Below are positions 23,090-33,302 of a stretch of DNA of 64,000 bases, piece by piece. Every line of letters starts with the position of its first letter. The stretch's first letter is position 1. Under the pieces are notes generated by a model. It saw only the letters and a list, made by a program, of their open reading frames with translations, ran no database searches and was not told the DNA's origin. Both the position numbers and the translations under genes were made by a program. The DNA is taken from contig CM042087.1 of assembly GCA_023512835.1 (NCBI GenBank), positions 51,826,265 through 51,890,264 on the forward strand, given 5' to 3'. Origin of the DNA: Taxillus chinensis. Lineage: Eukaryota; Streptophyta; Magnoliopsida; Santalales; Loranthaceae.

Positions 23090-24586
23090 TGACAAACAGA
23101 TTTTTAGCCTCTCTAAAAGAGCTAGCTAATGTCGTTAAATCTCTCTTCAAGATAATAAATTCCCTAAGTTTGCACTAAAAGAATAGCAGCAAGCAAGGGG
23201 TCGAACCCACAGGGATTAGCCTAGTTTTCTAGTTCTCAAATCAAAACACCCAATTACTCTTGTTCTATAAAATGTCTTGGCAAAAAGTTTTCTTTTTTAA
23301 ACTAAAGATCTAATTTTTATTTGGTTTTCTGAATAAACAAAGAAAGCAAAGTGATTTTAAAATTAAGATTCAAGGATTAAAAGCATCTAGGGTCACAATT
23401 TCACCTCCCTATGTTATCTCTCCTGGTTCATGGTATTAGGGTTGTCGATTGAAAACATGCTAAACATAAGCCAAGGACAACAAATGGTCATTAAGGTCCT
23501 TTTAAGAGTTGTATGCCGGAATGGTCATCTAAACACACAAACATGCAAAGCCAATAAATCATACTTGCAAAAGGATAATGATCACACCAATTACAAATAA
23601 GTTATGAATCTCAATCGCCCTGGACTAGGACTAAAAATACCAAGGTGTACATCCAAAGATAGAATTTAAGAACAGATTCATAAAACATGCAAAACTCAAT
23701 CATCCAAACCCAAATATTCATAAACACAGCAAAACAACAAGGGTGCTACATTGCTCCCCTAGATTAAAGAACTACTCACGCATGATTACAAGCAAACACA
23801 AAGCGGAAAAGCTCAACATCTTCTTCTAATCCACGCGCGCAGAAAGCTTCAAATCCAGGCTCCAAAATCCGCGACGGTGCGCGACGGCTGCTCTCCTAGG
23901 TCAAGGAGCAACCTCCAAGTCGTGGAGCCCTCTCTCTCTCTCTAAAAACGTGTAGGGGGTCTAGGGATGCATACTAGAGGGCGTGGAGGCTATATTTATA
24001 GAGTTTGGATGGGCTTTGAGGTGTGTACCCTAGCCCATTTATCAAAACGGCGTAGTTTCGATAAGTAACACTCGAAACTTTAAAATCTCTATCTTCCATC
24101 CACAATTTGGACTTGGGCCTTCAGGAACAAATGATCGGCATGGAAAAATGATAGGATTGGTCCAAAAATATCTCTGCACGCCAATTTGCACGTGATATGG
24201 TGAATTCACGTGCACCTCCAAATCAGCTCAAACTTCTCCCCAAGCTTCCTTGCATCCTGTAGTGGCCTGAGAGGCAAAAATAGGCTTGCACGTGAAATGG
24301 GTGAATTCACGTGCAGCTCCAAATGCTCTGAAATTTTTGTGGTAAGTAGAGGACATCATTCTAAGAAACTTTTGTTCTTGCACGCCAATTGTTTGAGGCC
24401 ATCTACTATGTCAAAAGTGAGCTCCAAAATTTGCCAAAACAAACTTTAAAAGCGTATGTATTTGCAAATAGCATCTTCCTAGGGGTTAGAGCAAATATAT
24501 ATGATATATGAAGCAATAAGGCTCTAATCATGCTCTTAAACATCCTAAATAAACACTAGAATAACGGCATAAAATGCACATTATCA
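23090..24586 (-). repeat. Athila 5' LTR
   Basis: Partner of 13024-14522. The sense strand starts at 24586 (TGATAATGTGC) and ends at 23090 (TTTGTCA). It contains the palindrome (24041-24062), TATA box (about 23990-24000), GA tract (about 23930-23945) and G-box module (24180-24430). Confidence 0.93.
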
Positions 24587-24591
24587 CACAA
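24587..24591. repeat. Target-site duplication CACAA, right side of Athila
   Basis: Matches 13019-13023. Removing Athila and one copy rejoins element C. Confidence 0.85.
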
Positions 24592-24857
24592 CTATGCAAA
24601 ACAAAACACATATAAAAGAATGCACAATACGGAACAAACATAAACAAACAAAACACACGAGAACAGTGCAACCAGTGCACCTGAAAGGTAGAGCATACCA
24701 GCCTCCTTCCTCCTTTAAGACTGTTCACCCTCGCATAACTCAGGAAACTGATCACGCATTAGGGACTCTCACTCCCAAGTCTCCTCCTTATTGCCTTGAT
24801 GTGTCCACAAGACATAAACTAAAGGAATGCTTTTCCCATGCAAAATCGTGTCCCATC
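24592..24857 (-). pseudogene. Element C pol tail: chromodomain remnant
   Basis: Minus-strand reading gives SIPLVYVLWTHQGNKEETWE (about 24830-24771), a stop, then ESLMRDQFPELCEGEQS ending near 24715. This is the end of a Tekay/Del chromodomain and fits T1 at 40321-40440 in place and content. It stops sharply at 24857, where the LTR of element D begins. So element C was cut here by D. The non-coding 24592-24700 stretch continues its 3' untranslated region. Confidence 0.7.
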
Positions 24858-25386
24858 TGTTGGACCCCATTTTGTCCGAGTTCGACATACTAACCCCATT
24901 TTATATGCCTTTCTTCCCATGCCATATACCTTGCTGAACAAGTCCATAAAGATTCCCCACCACCAAGGAATGATTCGGAGTCGATGTTAACCCTAATTTG
25001 TGCCAGATGGATACATTGACACAAACATGGAAGCCCAAAATTGATAACCTCTGCTACAAGCCCCTGAAGTGCCCCAAGGCCAACACTAGGTGATAGAGGA
25101 TGAAATTTGGAGACTAAAGCACTTGACCAAGCTCAATTCTGATTTAAAACGAAGAAGTGATGGCCAAAACAATTTTTATCAAAAAAAGTCAAACTTGCCA
25201 AAAGATGGCCACGCCCCTAGTCAAATTGCCCAAAAATGTGTTGATGTGAAATTCTCTAAAACGACTCTATAGGAGAATATGGGTCTTCCCAAATAATCTC
25301 CGAAAGTTCGTCCATTTTTGGCATTTTGAGTGGGGATAGAAAGGTGGTCAAATCCGAAGCATTGTGGTCAAATTGGAGGCATCATT

Positions 25387-25860
25387 GATCCGGACTAAGC
25401 ATCCACCGATATGAAGTAAGGATCCGAGCCTTCCATTGATCCGGACTAAGCCTCCACGGATACGGAGTAAGGATCCGAGCCTTCTATTGATCCGGACTAA
25501 GCCTCCACCGATACGGAGTAAAGTTCCGAGCCTTCCATAGATTCGGGCTAAGTCTTCACTACTACAGAGTAATGATCCGAGCCTTCCATTGATCCGAGCT
25601 AAGCCTCCACTAATACGGAGTAAGGATCCGAGCCTTCCATTGATCCAGACTAAGCCTCCATTGATATGGAGTAAGAATCCAAGGCTTCTATTGATCCGGA
25701 CTAAGCCTCCACCGATACGTAGTAAGGATCCGAGTCTTTTACTGATCCGGACTAATCCTCCACTGATATGGAGTAAGGATCCGAGCCTTCTATTGATCCG
25801 AACTAAGCCTCCACTGATACGGAGTAAAGATCCGAGCCTTCCATAGATCTGGGCTAAGCT
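25387..25860. repeat. 51-bp tandem array, about 9 copies
   Basis: Units begin GATCCGGACTAAGCCTCCAC and contain GGAGTAAGGATCCGAGCC; copies start at 25387, 25438, 25489, 25540, 25591, 25642, 25693, 25744 and 25795, then a shortened one. Because 51 is a multiple of three the array stays open in several frames, giving spurious 17-residue repeats. Confidence 0.92.
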
Positions 25861-26815
25861 CCAATCATCCGGATTAAGTTTCAATTATCCGGAATAAGCT
25901 TCTCATGATCTGAGCCTCCATTGACCTACGACCCTACCGACCTTTGACCTTCGCTGTTTGGCTTATCCATGGGTTCGCTCACTGTTCCTTCACGGGATGT
26001 GTTGGTGTTAGTCGCCAGATGATTTTTAACTCCTGTCGGTCACATGTGCTCATATAAAAACAACATGGCAATCATAGGTCGTCAATCCACCTGGCATAAG
26101 ATGGAATCTGAAAATAAAAAAAAGCTAACATGAATAATGCATCAATAAATGCTACAATCAAGATGATACGTCCAAAGGCCTTTAAAAGGTGTCCTTTTCC
26201 TCGCATAAAAAGAGAGACTTACACCCAAGGAAAGAACGCTCGGAGTGAACACCCAGATTATCTCTCCCTTTCCTAAAAGTTTTCCCACACCCAAAAATAA
26301 GAATAAATATTTTTAGCCGGATGATTTTACCGGATTTAAAACCGGATCTACGTGTCTGTCCAGCGTGTTAGTCCAGCGAGGCATCCAGCGTGTCAAAAAA
26401 AAAATTACGCACTGCGTCAAAAAAATGGGCGGTCAAACGACAAAAACATAAGAACATTTAAATCGGTTCGATTTAGAAAATAATTGTATTACGAAAAACT
26501 GAAATACTATTTTATGCATTAAACATATGCTAATATGCTAAAAATCAGGTTTTGAAGGCGTTAGAAGACATTTTTTGAATATCCGAAGGGGGAAAATCCC
26601 CTTTGGGTATTTTGGGCTCGTAGCTCTCGTCGATACCTACAAATCAAAAAAAATTGACCTAATTCCGACCACTGTGCGCAAAGTTATGACTGTTTGAAGT
26701 TTTCGTCGGAAATTACAGTCCACCGGAGATAGCTACAGTTCACGGAACGCAAAAATCCGCAGATAAGAGATGATTAATTCGGTTTGACGATTCGATTCGA
26801 GGAATAACAGCTTTT

Positions 26816-27110
26816 CCCGAACCGAAGACCTATTTTCCGAACGGAAATCTTATTTCTCGAACCGAAGTCCTTATTTCTCGAACCGAAGTCCTTATTTCCC
26901 GAACCGAAGTCCTTATTTCCTGAACCGAAGTCCTTATTTCCCAAACCGAAGTCCTTATTTCCCGAACCGAAGTCCTATTTTCCGAACCGAAGTCCTTATT
27001 TCCCGAACCGAAATTCTATTTTCCGAACCGAAATTTCTATTTTCCTGAATCAAGTCCTATTTTCTTGAATCAAAGTCTTATTTTTTTAAACCGAAGTTCA
27101 TCCCGAACCG
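26816..27110. repeat. 21-bp tandem array, about 13 copies
   Basis: Consensus CCGAACCGAAGTCCTTATTT plus C, with decay toward both ends and 1-bp length changes. It lies inside the LTR of element D. Confidence 0.88.
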
Positions 27111-27431
27111 AAGTAAACATGTCATATTCCGCGAATGTAACAATTGATAAAAACAGAAATTAAATCGAAATTCATTAAATCGATTTAAACACGTCATCTG
27201 CCACGAACGCAATTAATAATTATACATATGCAAACACATCAGCTGCCACATCAATCCGGATGATAAATCCGGTGGATAATTCCGGTCCAATATCAGCGCC
27301 CCAAAAATAATGCCTAGTCTCTCTTTCTCTACCCTCCTTTCTAACTCCTCTTTCCTGAATATTATTCCAGTTCTCTTTTTCCCAGCAAAAAAAGAAAAAC
27401 AAAAAAAATTTCTCCTTCCCTTATTCTCTCT

Positions 27432-29880
27432 TGTCACGCCCCAATTTCCTCTCACTTGGAAATGAGGAGTAACTGCCCATGCCCGCACCCGAAGGGTTAA
27501 GGGGTTGGTGCAAGCACCTACAAAGGACTTTTGTCACGGGTCTGTCCCAAACCCGTACAAACTGGCTAACATGCCATGGGGCATGCTCCCGATCCCAAAC
27601 CACGCACACAAACATAGATCAAACAATAAACATATCTCAATCTATTACATCTCAAGAAGAGTTCCAAATTTATTACAACTCAACTGGGAAAAACTCCCAT
27701 CAAACCACAACATATTGTTTATAACCAATCCAAACCATAAAACACAGGTCCACAAAAGCATTAAAATTAATAATAAGTCTTCAGCCTCAGTAGCCTACCA
27801 CCACAACTCTTTCACCTACCGCCTGCTAGACCCTGCAGAAGAACAATTTATAGGAGGGGTGAGCAAACCATAGCTCAGTAGGGTTCAAGTCTCCCCAGAC
27901 CCGTCCCACTCTACAATATGCATGACAAGTGTATGCTTCGCTCGTGTAGTGCCTAAAACTAAACAAGACACATCACTCGGGAACACACCATTTACCTGTG
28001 CCCACACCTGGAGGGCAGAGGACACCCCGTCACCACGGCGACATGACATACCACATCCAGGCAAATGTTGCATGGTCACCAATGCAACATTTTCCACCCG
28101 AGTCAGATATGGCCATCACCTCCTCGGACGCCATACCTACCCTCAGGAATGGGTGCAGACTTAGCCCACCGTCGTGAGTGCTACACCGAGACTTAGGACC
28201 GCAGCCTTGTCCAAATCTCAAAGGGTCCAGTAATTGTGCTTGGTCCATAACTCAGTTCAACCCACATATATTTGGGTACTCAAACTCAATCACAAATTCA
28301 CAGCATCTCAGCAAGTACATCATAGTACATCTCAGTAAACACAGCTCAAGCGTAAGTATATCTCAGTAATGCAACTCAGGTGTACATCCCAACTCAGTAC
28401 AAGGTACTTAACAATATATCTCAATACAAACATGTTAATATAGCTTAACAAGCACAACTCAGGCATAACAAAATAACTCAACAGTGCACTTGATAACGTG
28501 CATTTATGCCGTTATTCTATTGCCTATTTAGGGGTGTTTAAGAGCATGATTAGAGCCTTATTGTATCATATTTCATTTATATTTGTTCTAACCCCTAGGA
28601 AGATGTTATTTGCATATACATGTGCTTTTAGGCTGTTTTGTCAGGTTTTGGAGATTAATTTTGACCAAGTAGATGACCTCAAATTAATTGGCGTGCAGAA
28701 CTAAAGTTTCTCAGAATGATGTCCTCTACCTTCCACAGAAGTTTCAGAGCCAAAGGCCTTGAACGCCAATTGGACCAATTGGCGTGCAAGCATATTACTG
28801 CATACCAGCCTTCTACATGATGCAAGGAAACTTGGGGGAGAATTTCACCTAATTTGGAGTTGCACGCCAATTGGGAGTATGACGTTCAAATTGACGTGCA
28901 ACCATATTTTCGCACGGTGATCATTGTTTTGTTATTCTAATGACTTCTCTCTAAAGAATCCATCTCAAATTCCTTTTCGTGTGTGAGTTATTAGGTTTTA
29001 AAGATTAGATATATAACCTACTTTTCAATTCCAATGTAATACTCATGCCAAACTACCCATCCAGGACAAATCCAGGGCATCCAACTCAATTATTTTCAGT
29101 TATATATATTAAAAATCTCATATTAATCCCACACGCATTTACATGTTTATATATATATATATATATTAATCATCTCATTCGAATTGGGGTTGAGAGAAGA
29201 ATTACAACGAGATGAAAATCACAATAGGTGAAATTCCAGAATTTGGAGGAGGTACAAGGGTTGACAACAAATCCCTACCTCAAAGTCGGAGAATACAACC
29301 GGTCCTTGTATTCAAGCAATCACGTCTCCGGGCTCCCGTCCGACCTTGGATCGCCGGCCTTGGATCGTCCTCGCCGTCTCAGTTGTGTCTCCCTCTTCCG
29401 GTGAGTCTCCCTCTCTGGCCGTGTTTCTCTCTCTCTCTCTCTCAAGGGGTGACGGCTGGTAGGGTTTCGGAATGAGAAATCCCCTAATTTTCAAGCCCTT
29501 TTTCTTTATATATTTTCCCACATAATCAAAACGACGTAGTTTTGATTAAGTGAATCCTTACATCAAAACGACGTAGTTTTGATTAATTTAAAGCCCAACA
29601 TCTAAAAGCCCAAAGGCCAAGGTTTTCTAACCCATCTCTTAAGCTCAACAGCCCAATTCATTAAGCCTAACAAATATTTAAAATAAATCCCTCAAATAAA
29701 TATTATTTATGATATGTGAAATTCCTAAAATACCCCTTAGGGCCTCGAACTCCAACTTGAGCCCAAGTATAGTCAAAATTCTCCATTCGACTAGCACATC
29801 ACTGTTCGATGTTCATTCTCTAAGACAAGGTCTCTTACTTAAGGCTAACTCCAAGAACTCCTCAAATACGGGTCCTTACA
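27432..29880 (-). mobile_element. Solo LTR A (Tekay family, chimeric)
   Basis: Starts TGTCACGCCCCAATTTCC and ends CGGGTCCTTACA, like both T1 LTRs, with TCTCT on each side (27427-27431, 29881-29885); the duplication is weakened by the CT-rich site. No internal region follows, so it is a solo LTR left by LTR-LTR recombination. It holds two palindromes (29525-29546, 29562-29583), a TATA box (minus, about 29504-29512) and a GA tract (29424-29443). The stretch 28492 to about 28880 replaces T1-like sequence with Athila-LTR-like sequence. Confidence 0.85.
28492..28880 (+). repeat. Athila-LTR-like segment inside solo LTR A
   Basis: From TGATAACGTGCATTTATGCC onward it matches the sense start of the Athila LTR (reverse complement of 24586 downward), with shared landmarks GTTTAAGAGCATGATTAGAG, CTAACCCCTAGGAAGATG and AGAATGATGTCCTCTACC. 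Similarity to the T1 LTR resumes in the shared G-box module near 28860-28915. It runs opposite to the sense of LTR A. Confidence 0.75.
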
Positions 29881-31027
29881 TCTCTCTCCCTACAAGTTCC
29901 CTTTCCAAAAAACCAAAAAAAACTCCTTCTCTTACTCCTTCTCTCACACGGGTTCTCTTACCCAAAACTAAAAAATCTCTCTCACAGCAAGCGACTTTTG
30001 GTGCGGACAAGACAGTTTAAATGGACGGCTGGAGTTGAAGTCCAAAGTCAGTTCAGTTAATTTATATTTGTTTATTTATTAGTTTTTAGCTTATTTATAT
30101 TTATACTTGATGTAATGCTTAATATTTTCTTGTTTTTTTATGTCATTGGTATATGTTGTATTTTTCTTGTATTTTCTCTTTTTTGTATGTTGTAATATGT
30201 AAAGTATAGTAAACAAAAAACAAAAACAAAAAGCAAAAACACAAAAAAAAGGAGAGATATGAAAACAAAGAGAGAAAAAAAGGAAAGTGAATTTCTATTT
30301 GTGGATGTCATAATCACATACTCCACATTTATTTTGATATGTGTTCATTTAATCATAGTCAAAAACCAAAAAACATGAACATGCCTTTTTAAGGTTTATG
30401 TAGATTTAGGTTCAGTTCTTTCAAAAAATAAAAACAAAAAATGGGGGTTTTCGAAAAAAAAGAAAAGAAAAGAAAAAGATAAAAAGCAAAAATGTTTTCA
30501 AACAAAAACAAACATTTCAAACAAACAAAAACATTTTCATAGATAATAAAAAAAAGAAGAAGATAAGAAAAAAAAAGTTTTCAAGTCAAATATTTTAATT
30601 TTTAATTTAAATGTTTTCAATCTTAGAATTCCATTTTCCACTTCAAACAAAAAAACAAAACAAAACTTTTATGATTTCCTTAGAAATCTAGAGTAAATTA
30701 GATTCGATCATAACTTTGACAAATAATTTAGCTAAACAAAAAGCATAGAATTTTTAGGAAAACAATAGTACCTTGAACAGTGAAAATAAATAGACACCTC
30801 CTCCTCCTAAGATAGATACTGAAAGGGCGCTATAGGGGTGCTAATCATTCCTTACTCGTAACCAACTCCTAAACCCTTCTTTGATAATGCAGACCACACT
30901 TTAAACAACTCAAAGTAAAGGGTACCCAACTATACCCCAAAAGTAGTTGGTAGCGACTCTAAATTTCTCACCATTGGTTTAGTTTGAGCCCACCCCAAAT
31001 GAGCTCGGACGAAAACTAGTGATGACA

Positions 31028-31699
31028 GCTGGCGACTCTGCTAGGGACTGTATAATTAGAGAGTTAGGTCTAAATCTAGGAATAGGGGTTATTTTAGTTT
31101 TACTGTTGTATATATATATTTGTTTTTATTCTAATTGTTACTTACGGAGGTTATTCTTACAATTGTGCATTCTTGTTTTTTTATTGTGTTTTACATGCTT
31201 TAAATGCCATGATAGTTGTGATTTCTTGCTTTTCCTATATGTTGGATCCATGCATAACCCTATACCCGGGTTTATCACAATCTAGGTTAGCGAGGTTTAA
31301 TTTGATCCCTTGCGTGTTGATCATTATCCGCAATGGAGCCTCGGACTCCTCACTCAAGCTTGAGGTTCTTTTAAGGCTCGTCCTTTTAAGACCCCCCTTT
31401 GGTAAATCCCATGGTGTACGGAGCACTCTATAGAGGACGTTTGGGAACCAACGAATAAAATAGGTCTAGCAATAGAAACCTATTAGGGGTATTGACCCAC
31501 ATGTTGATGCTCATTCAATGCCATGCTAACCTCTGTTTTGTAGGGTAGTCATTAAGTCATCCCTTTTACTGATTATTTGCCTTACTATTGGTTTATTCTT
31601 TTTTCTTGTCCATATTACTTTGATGTTTTCAACTATATCATCCTAACATGTCATCTCATCATGCATAACACGACATTCATATAGGCATGACAAATTTCG
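31028..31699 (+). other. Element D leader region
   Basis: Follows the LTR. It holds the primer site and then T-rich, non-coding sequence up to the gag remnant. No clear reading frame. Confidence 0.45.
31030..31047 (+). promoter_or_regulatory. Primer-binding site, tRNA-Arg type (element D)
   Basis: TGGCGACTCTGCTAGGGA starts two bases after the LTR end. Ogre-type elements are known to use a tRNA-Arg primer with a site beginning TGGCGACTC. It sets element D in plus orientation. Confidence 0.7.
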
Positions 31700-32020
31700 G
31701 TCATCTCTTGAAAGGGCTTTATGACAGGGGAGGTCGTCATAGTGGTGGCCCAAGCATCTAGGGACATTCAATTTTGTCTTGGAGACTTTCTAGTAGGAGA
31801 CCTCCAAAAGGCGGAACAAGTTATCATCGAAGATCGGTTGGACTACACTAAAGCACTATAGACGACATGGAAGCGATGGTCAGATAAAAAGAAAAGCATC
31901 TATACACAACAATTTGGGGATTTGCTCCATGTGACCGAGCTACAAGCCGACAAGGATATGCTTAGGGCAATATATTTTTGGAAGCCTTGATGCGATGCTT
32001 CGACTTTAACGGCATAGATC
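31700..32020 (+). pseudogene. Ogre/Tat gag remnant, part 1
   Basis: One frame gives TTWKRWSDKKKSIYTQQFGD then LLHVTELQADKDMLRAIYFW (31868-31985); after a stop and shift, RCFDFNGIDL (31992-32022). This is the N-terminal domain of Ogre/Tat gag, around the segment usually read YW-P-Y-CF-F. It is cut by element E, and the next codons (PTIEEYKR) are at 37538. Confidence 0.7.
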
Positions 32021-33263
32021 TTAACTAACCCGTAGAAGGAAGGTAAGGGTCGATCCCACAGAGACACGATTATAAATCACTAACCTATTGTGTTCCTATT
32101 GTCTAAGCAAACAATGTGATGAAATAAAATAAAATAAAATAATTAAATAAAATAAAAGAAATCCTAGAGAAAAATAGAAAATAAGATAATAAAATTCTAG
32201 GGTTGAGGTTCACCACAATTTCTAATTCCTAATCATATGGTTTGATTGATTATTCTTATGGTCTCTAAACATCTTAAGGTGATTGATCCTAAAGTAACTG
32301 CCAATCGCTTTCGCGTGAATAACGGCATGCCTAGCCTTAGCAATGATCTACTTTCGTGACTTCATCGAAATAAGGCCAAACCCATTAAGGGGTGATCAAC
32401 CATGGATCCTCCTAGGATCACGGACTACTCTCGTGACTTGCAAGTCCTAGGTTTCATTTTACGAGTTTCAATAATTAAATTTTATTTTTCAATTCTTTAT
32501 TTAATTATCTAAAACATACAATAAGTTCATGACGCCCACAACATGAATTCAATTGGTAAAATAAAATTGTTCATGAGATAGAGATAAGAAATAATTAAAC
32601 AAATTCGTACAATCAAGATATTGGAATTGAACTACTCCCAATCCCTAGGAAAAAGGGATTATTCCATGAAATAAAGAAAAAACATGTTATTGATTATCAA
32701 ATTAGAGATTACAAGGGCAGAAGAGAAGACAACTAACCTTTCACGAGAACATACAAACAATCCCCACCCAATACCAAAGTGTTCTTGAATTAAGATTACA
32801 TGAAAATCATCCAAAATCAAAGAGAAATCTAAGAAACCAAACCTAGAGTTCTTAGCCGTTAAGGAGGCCTTCCATAGGATTCTGAATCTCTAACAACATC
32901 TTATACTTGTTCCTTATATAGTCCCCCCTAAATATTAAATGGGGCAAAAGTTGACGCCTATCGCGACGAAGGCAAAAGACCTTATTGTGACGAAATGTAT
33001 TTCCTTCGTGTCGGACCAAGGTAAAAAGTCCTATCGCAACGACGTTTTTTGTTTAAATCCACATTATACTTCGATTCGCCCGGTTCTTTCCCGTTTGCCT
33101 GCAAAATACACTCAAAACACAACGCAACTCTACAAAACACTAAAATATGACAAACAACATTATTTAACACTTAATCATAATAAAAACACTCAAAACACTA
33201 TGAAAAATGAATACAAATAAGGGAAAGACAAATGTGAAAACTCTATATAAATTAACGTCATCA
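32021..33263 (-). repeat. Element E 3' LTR (outer 50 bp missing)
   Basis: Aligns with 36308-37534 from TTAACTAACCCGTAGAAGG onward to ATTAACGTCATCA. The first 50 bp of the partner (36258-36307) have no counterpart; in their place is gag sequence of element D. Confidence 0.85.
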
Positions 33264-33302
33264 AATTCCCCCCACACCTATCTCTTGCTCATCCTCGAGC
33301 AA
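33264..33302 (-). promoter_or_regulatory. Element E polypurine tract and hairpin
   Basis: AATTCCCCCC on the plus strand (GGGGGGAATT, minus) touches the 3' LTR. At 33285-33302 TTGCTC-ATCCTC-GAGCAA forms a 6-bp stem around the same TCCT core as in Athila; the last pair differs from Athila but still pairs. Confidence 0.65.

Larger units (their letters stand above)
13024..24586 (-). mobile_element. Full-length Athila-lineage Ty3/gypsy retrotransposon
   Basis: Two LTRs of 1499 and 1497 bp bound an 8.6-kb interior, flanked by CACAA duplications. On the minus strand the order is 5' LTR, tRNA-Asp-type PBS, gag, protease, reverse transcriptase, RNase H, integrase, an extra reading frame, and 3' LTR. 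The integrase signature [20 protein letters not shown] (here [20 protein letters not shown]), [14 protein letters not shown] and the CDLGAS protease are Athila hallmarks. Several stops and frameshifts make this copy non-autonomous. The extra frame after integrase sits where other Athila elements have an env-like gene, but here it looks like a Ulp1 protease. Confidence 0.93.
24858..31027 (+). repeat. 5' LTR of Ogre/Tat element D (split by solo LTR A)
   Basis: The start TGTTGGACCCC interrupts element C, and the end GATGACA lies two bases before a tRNA-Arg-type primer site. Removing solo LTR A and one duplication leaves about 3.7 kb, long as usual for Ogre/Tat LTRs. It contains a 51-bp tandem array (25387-25860), a 21-bp array (26816-27110) and A-rich stretches (30180-30680). 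No partner 3' LTR is in the window, so the left end is inferred from the break in C and the TG start. Confidence 0.6.

Noticed and set aside
25348..25884. 178-residue protein with 17-residue repeats
   Set aside because: The frame follows from the 51-bp tandem array; the complementary strand is open as well. No sign of a gene.
28492..28880. Independent Athila solo LTR inserted in LTR A
   Set aside because: Only part of the Athila LTR is present, no flanking duplication is seen, and T1-like sequence is replaced rather than interrupted.
31988..32020. TGATGC at 31988 as the outer end of the left E LTR
   Set aside because: It does not match the partner LTR start (36258), and the same bases read as Ogre/Tat gag (RCFDFNGIDL). 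LTR similarity begins only near 32021.
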